Positions 61,113-64,000 of a stretch of 64,000 nucleotides of DNA are shown in pieces. This DNA comes from Siphonodentalium dalli (lineage: Eukaryota; Mollusca; Scaphopoda; Gadilida; Siphonodentaliidae): contig CP136065.1 of NCBI GenBank assembly GCA_032622095.1, forward strand, positions 20,388,134-20,452,133, given 5' to 3'. The translations under genes and the position numbers were made by a program. A model generated the notes under the pieces. That model had not been told where the DNA came from and searched no databases. It saw only the letters and a program-made list of their open reading frames with translations. Each line of letters begins with the position of its first letter. Position 1 is the first letter of the stretch.

Positions 61113-61531
61113 CCCATAACTGGCAGGAGGATTGATAGTGACTGTTCCTTGAATCCATTTGTTGCCCTGATTATACGATCTTGACCAGATTGGGTTAATG
61201 AAGGTCGTCTGTCTGTTATTCATGAAATACACATTGAGTGTTCCGATATGGATGCCATACATATGATAATAGAACTGGACACATTTCATCCCACCGTTGG
61301 TATTGGTGTACATCGGACTAATGATTCTAGCCGTGTCGTTCAGTGTATGTGCTGTTGCTTCAGCATACACATAGTGGCCTCTCTGGGTGCCGTAAGTGTG
61401 ATCGAATCCTGGACCGGTGGACAACGATAAGGTGCTGCCGCTGTGGTATGTCCAGTCATAGTTGTCTGTTTTGTCTTGATGATAGTTACAGATTGTGGCC
61501 GCCTCAAAGTCGCAGACTGTTGGATTATTAT
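61113..61531 (-). CDS. MAM domain, first exon
   Basis: This 419-nt exon encodes nearly all of a MAM domain. It enters in phase 1 after a TTTTATTGTAG acceptor and leaves in phase 0 at GGG|GTATGT. The translation opens with VCDFEAATICNY followed by HQDKTDNYDWTYHSG, the classic MAM start (CDFE, a second Cys, the D-WT core). It continues through GTQRGHYVYAEA, a stretch ending RIISPMY, and KCVQFYYHMYG, which matches the usual MAM 'C..F.YHMYG' signature with its third Cys. It ends at NPPASYG, where the conserved 'F...G' segment continues in the next exon 9.1 kb away. MAM domains (about 170 residues) mediate extracellular adhesion and homophilic contact; four cysteines are usual. Three are in this exon and the fourth is expected in the next. 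The length fits a complete domain once joined. Upstream exons with the signal peptide must lie beyond the right edge of the window. Confidence 0.95.
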
Positions 61532-61577
61532 CTACAATAAAATACAGTAGTTAGTAGAAAAATCAGAACGCAAAAAT

Positions 61578-62004
61578 CAAGCCTGCAAATAGTGTGTCTG
61601 TCATTTGTAAAATGAGGTCCCCAGAGGGAGAATTTAGCGATGCTATATTACCACATGGTGGGCTAGCATCACTAAATTCAGCCTCTGGGAACCTTATTCT
61701 GCTTAGGCCTCAACTGCTATGGGAGACATAGGATCAGATTGAATTTCCCCAGTTAAAGTTGGTGATGTTCACCCTTTAATCACCTCAATTATGTATTTTA
61801 TCTTCTGCAAATTAGGGGATACAGAAACTTCCAGGAAGGGAAAAACAATGTTAATTTGAGACTATAGATAATTCCAAGAAAATGAAGCCTAAGTCCCCAG
61901 AGGGTGAATTTGGTGATGTTAGCCTGCTGTGCAGGATAGCATCACTAAATTCACCCTCTGGGGACCCCATTCTGCAAATGACAAGCACACTATTTGCAGA
62001 CTTG
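61578..62004. mobile_element. MITE family B, full-length copy with 8-bp target duplication
   Basis: CAAGCCTGCAAATAGTGTGT at the left and CACACTATTTGCAGACTTG at the right are TIRs. The flanks GCAAAAAT and GCAAAATT match at 7 of 8 bases, the hAT length. Inside are two hairpins around CTAGCATCAC(T/C)AAATTC and GGTGAATTTGGTGATG. 427 bp, 46 bp upstream of MAM exon 1. Confidence 0.88.
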
Positions 62005-62062
62005 GCAAAATTTGTATGTGTTAAATGTGACACTACTGCTTTGATGATTTAGTTATTTCATT

Positions 62063-62108
62063 TTCCGTTTTGTCTTGATGATATATCAGATTTATGGTGG
62101 CACAGACC
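62063..62108 (-). pseudogene. Possible decayed MAM exon fragment
   Basis: On the minus strand GCCACCATAAATCTGATATA followed by TCATCAAGACAAAACGG resembles the start of MAM exon 1, where TATCATCAAGACAAAAC is identical. The shared stretch covers the 'AATICNYHQDKT' region, and similarity stops on both sides. May be chance or a short local copy. Confidence 0.3.
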
Positions 62109-62799
62109 CAGTATGTTTCATAATGATTCAAATGTGCTTGCTTCATTGAGTGTAAACATATTCTCATTTCTTATTGAAATGCCATGAACCGATCAGAATA
62201 GCATATTGAGATGTCCAACTCCAACCAAGTTTGAAAATCAGTCCCAACCTCGTCTGGCCCAGACTGTGATGATCTTATCCACAATGCAACCACCTCGGGT
62301 ATGGGGACATCCTTAGAAATGAAGCCCTTTCACCGAAAGTTGAGGAGTGCATCAGTCTGAACATGGATTCGAATATAGAAACAGATCTACCATTATATTG
62401 GAACAGCACAATGCACTTCCTTCAAATTGTATCTGCGACCATACAATTACAGGTTCTGGCATATAGATATATAATATCTAAGGAGGCACGGATGAACTAT
62501 TAGTTTTCATTTCATCACTTCAAATGTTCTTGCTTCAGTAACAGAATGTTGCGCTATCTGCATTAAAATAAAAGGTCGCTGACCATAATGTCCCCAACAT
62601 AGGTAGCAGGTTTGTAAGGATTTATGGGTTTCAGATTCATATACTACAAACAGTAGGAGGAATTGATAAAACCAATATGCTACAAAGCATATATTCACTA
62701 AATATGTTGCACATCTTCAATGTGTCGAGAAATGGTCATCAATAACTCTAAAATATGAAGTGTCAATTAAAAATGAGTGTAAAAAATGAGCAGTAAAGG

Positions 62800-63510
62800 A
62801 TTTAGTTATACACATAGTAAAATCCAAGATGGCTGCTGGCGGCCATGTTTTTTGGGCGAATGACCCCAAAATGACTCGTTCCCATCTACATGTCATTATT
62901 AACATCCATGACAAAATTTTATGATGATCAACACGACCTGTAGCCCGTGCTAAAGGATTTAGTCATACAAAGAGTAAAATCCAAGATGGCTGCTGGCGGC
63001 CAGGTTTTTTGGCCGAATGACCTCAAAATGACTCGTTCCCATCTACATGTCATTGTTAACATCCATGATAAATTTTATGATGATCATACTAAAGGTACGA
63101 CCTGTACTAAGCCCGTGGTAAAGGATTTAGTCATACAAAGAGTAAAATCCAAGATGGTTTTTGGCCGAATGAACCCAAAATGACTCGTTCCCATCTACAT
63201 GTCATTATTAACATCCATGACAAAATTTATGATGATCAACACGACCTGTAGCCCGTGCTAAAGCATTTAGTCATATAAAGAGTAAAATCCAAGATGGCCG
63301 CTGGCGGCCATGTTTTTTGTCCGAATGACCCCAAAATGACTCGTTCCCATCTACATTCTAATTTCAATAGCCATGATGATCAGACTAAAGGTACGACCTG
63401 TAGCCCGTGCTAAAGGATTCAGTCATACAAAGAGTAAAATCCAAGATGGCTGCTGGTGGCCATGTTTTTTGGCCGAATGACCCCAATATGACTCGTCCCA
63501 TCTGTAGTTA
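62800..63510 (+). repeat. Tandem ~155-bp satellite array, 5 units
   Basis: AGAGTAAAATCCAAGATGGC recurs near 62815, 62973, 63139, 63281 and 63434. Each is followed by a CCATGTTTTTTGGCCGAATG-type segment and CTCGTTCCCATCTACATGTC. Opposite orientation to the array at 29935-31200 and less diverged. Confidence 0.92.
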
Positions 63511-64000
63511 TTTGGTTAAAAAAAAAAAAATTCACGTCTCACTGCAATTGACTACTGTTTTCATTTGAATCAGTATTAAATTTTGTTTATAGCTATGGTA
63601 GTATAATACTATTTTTACTATGTATCTTTCTTTGCAAATCACAATTGCATCGATCCACTTTATCCAGACAAAAAAGTGAGTCATTTGCCTTCACGTCCAT
63701 TAGCTATGACACAGCTGTCAATCAAACTAAATAAAAATGAGCGTGCATTTGTCGCCAAGATGTAAACACGATTTGCGCAACACGAAACACAAATTACCAT
63801 GTTGGATCTAGGCACGAATACCACAATGCATGGGTGACAATTACCCAAGACTTAATTAGTTAATATAGGTACTTCATTACCGGAGTAATGTATTCGAACT
63901 GTAAATTTGGCATAACTTTCTAATAGTCCTCAGTTCATTGATGCTATAGGGTATACTGTAGATGTAGAATATCAATGACATAATATATCAGTCGAAGGAT
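63511..64000. other. Unassigned end of window
   Basis: AT-rich; a poly-A run at 63520. Nothing recognised; further 5' exons of the MAM/SRCR gene are expected beyond this edge. Confidence 0.5.

Larger units (their letters stand above)
13606..61531 (-). other. Partial gene for a MAM/SRCR multi-domain extracellular protein (8 exons seen)
   Basis: Eight exons on the minus strand read in one consistent order: MAM (2 exons), Thr/Pro linker, SRCR (2 exons), two linkers, and the first exon of another SRCR domain. Junction phases match throughout: MAM exon 1 ends in phase 0 and MAM exon 2 starts in phase 0; all linkers are phase 1-1; SRCR exon 1 is 1-2 and SRCR exon 2 is 2-1. Each exon has a visible AG acceptor and GT donor. 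The 1153 visible coding bases give 383 complete codons plus split end codons. MAM and SRCR domains with Thr-rich spacers are typical of DMBT1-like, secreted or membrane-bound adhesion and innate recognition proteins. That role is inferred from domains only. Neither end of the gene is in the window. Introns run from about 1.2 to 13 kb and are packed with transposons. Confidence 0.9.

Overview
The window looks like genomic DNA from an animal, most likely a marine bilaterian invertebrate. It is AT-rich, has no long open reading frames, is dense in transposons and satellites, and contains phase-consistent exons of a large multi-domain extracellular gene with introns of up to about 13 kb. Frequent TACATGTA-like strings and an expanded MAM/SRCR-type protein would suit a lophotrochozoan or an invertebrate deuterostome. 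The species cannot be named from sequence alone.

The one well supported protein-coding gene is on the minus strand and spans most of the window. Its transcript order is: MAM exon 1 (61531-61113), MAM exon 2 (52002-51912), Thr/Pro linker exon (48855-48802), SRCR exon 1 (35828-35681), SRCR exon 2 (34441-34269), Thr/Pro linker exon (21998-21945), Ser/Thr linker exon (16609-16544), and SRCR exon 1 of a second domain (13753-13606). All splice phases agree (1, 0, 1, 1, 2, 1, 1, 1, 2), no stop arises at any junction, and acceptors and donors are visible. The first SRCR domain has six cysteines and is split over two exons, the group A pattern. Both gene ends lie outside the window: no signal peptide, promoter or poly(A) site was found, and the second half of the last SRCR domain was not seen. 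The product is probably a secreted or membrane-anchored adhesion or pattern-recognition protein.

The rest is intron filled with mobile DNA. From the left: a head-to-tail array of Helitron-like elements (1-2801), a foldback (2812-2994), a 1.7-kb tandem repeat (3613-8480), a tRNA-like Pol III unit (about 9733-9811), a short Helitron (10114-10549), a 14-copy 28-bp minisatellite carrying the SRCR 5' splice site (13186-13605), a hAT transposase remnant (about 16733-17366), a 1.25-kb Helitron (18043-19296), a 3-kb segmental duplication shared by 21832-24872 and 48690-51570, a 9.1-kb TTA-flanked element (25061-34199) with nested insertions, a 445-bp direct repeat pair (37499/38833), a 6.7-kb element with CCAACGTTGG arrays at its ends (40801-47538), a LINE 3' end (52130-52661), and a 7.6-kb palindrome (53145-60740). 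Two MITE families recur: family A (TA-flanked) and family B (hAT-like with an 8-bp target duplication). A roughly 160-bp satellite appears at four places in both orientations.

The most unusual signal is the minisatellite. Its unit appears to be the last bases of the SRCR exon, the GT splice donor and the terminus of an inserted repeat, so one splice donor has become an array of 14 near-identical candidate donors.
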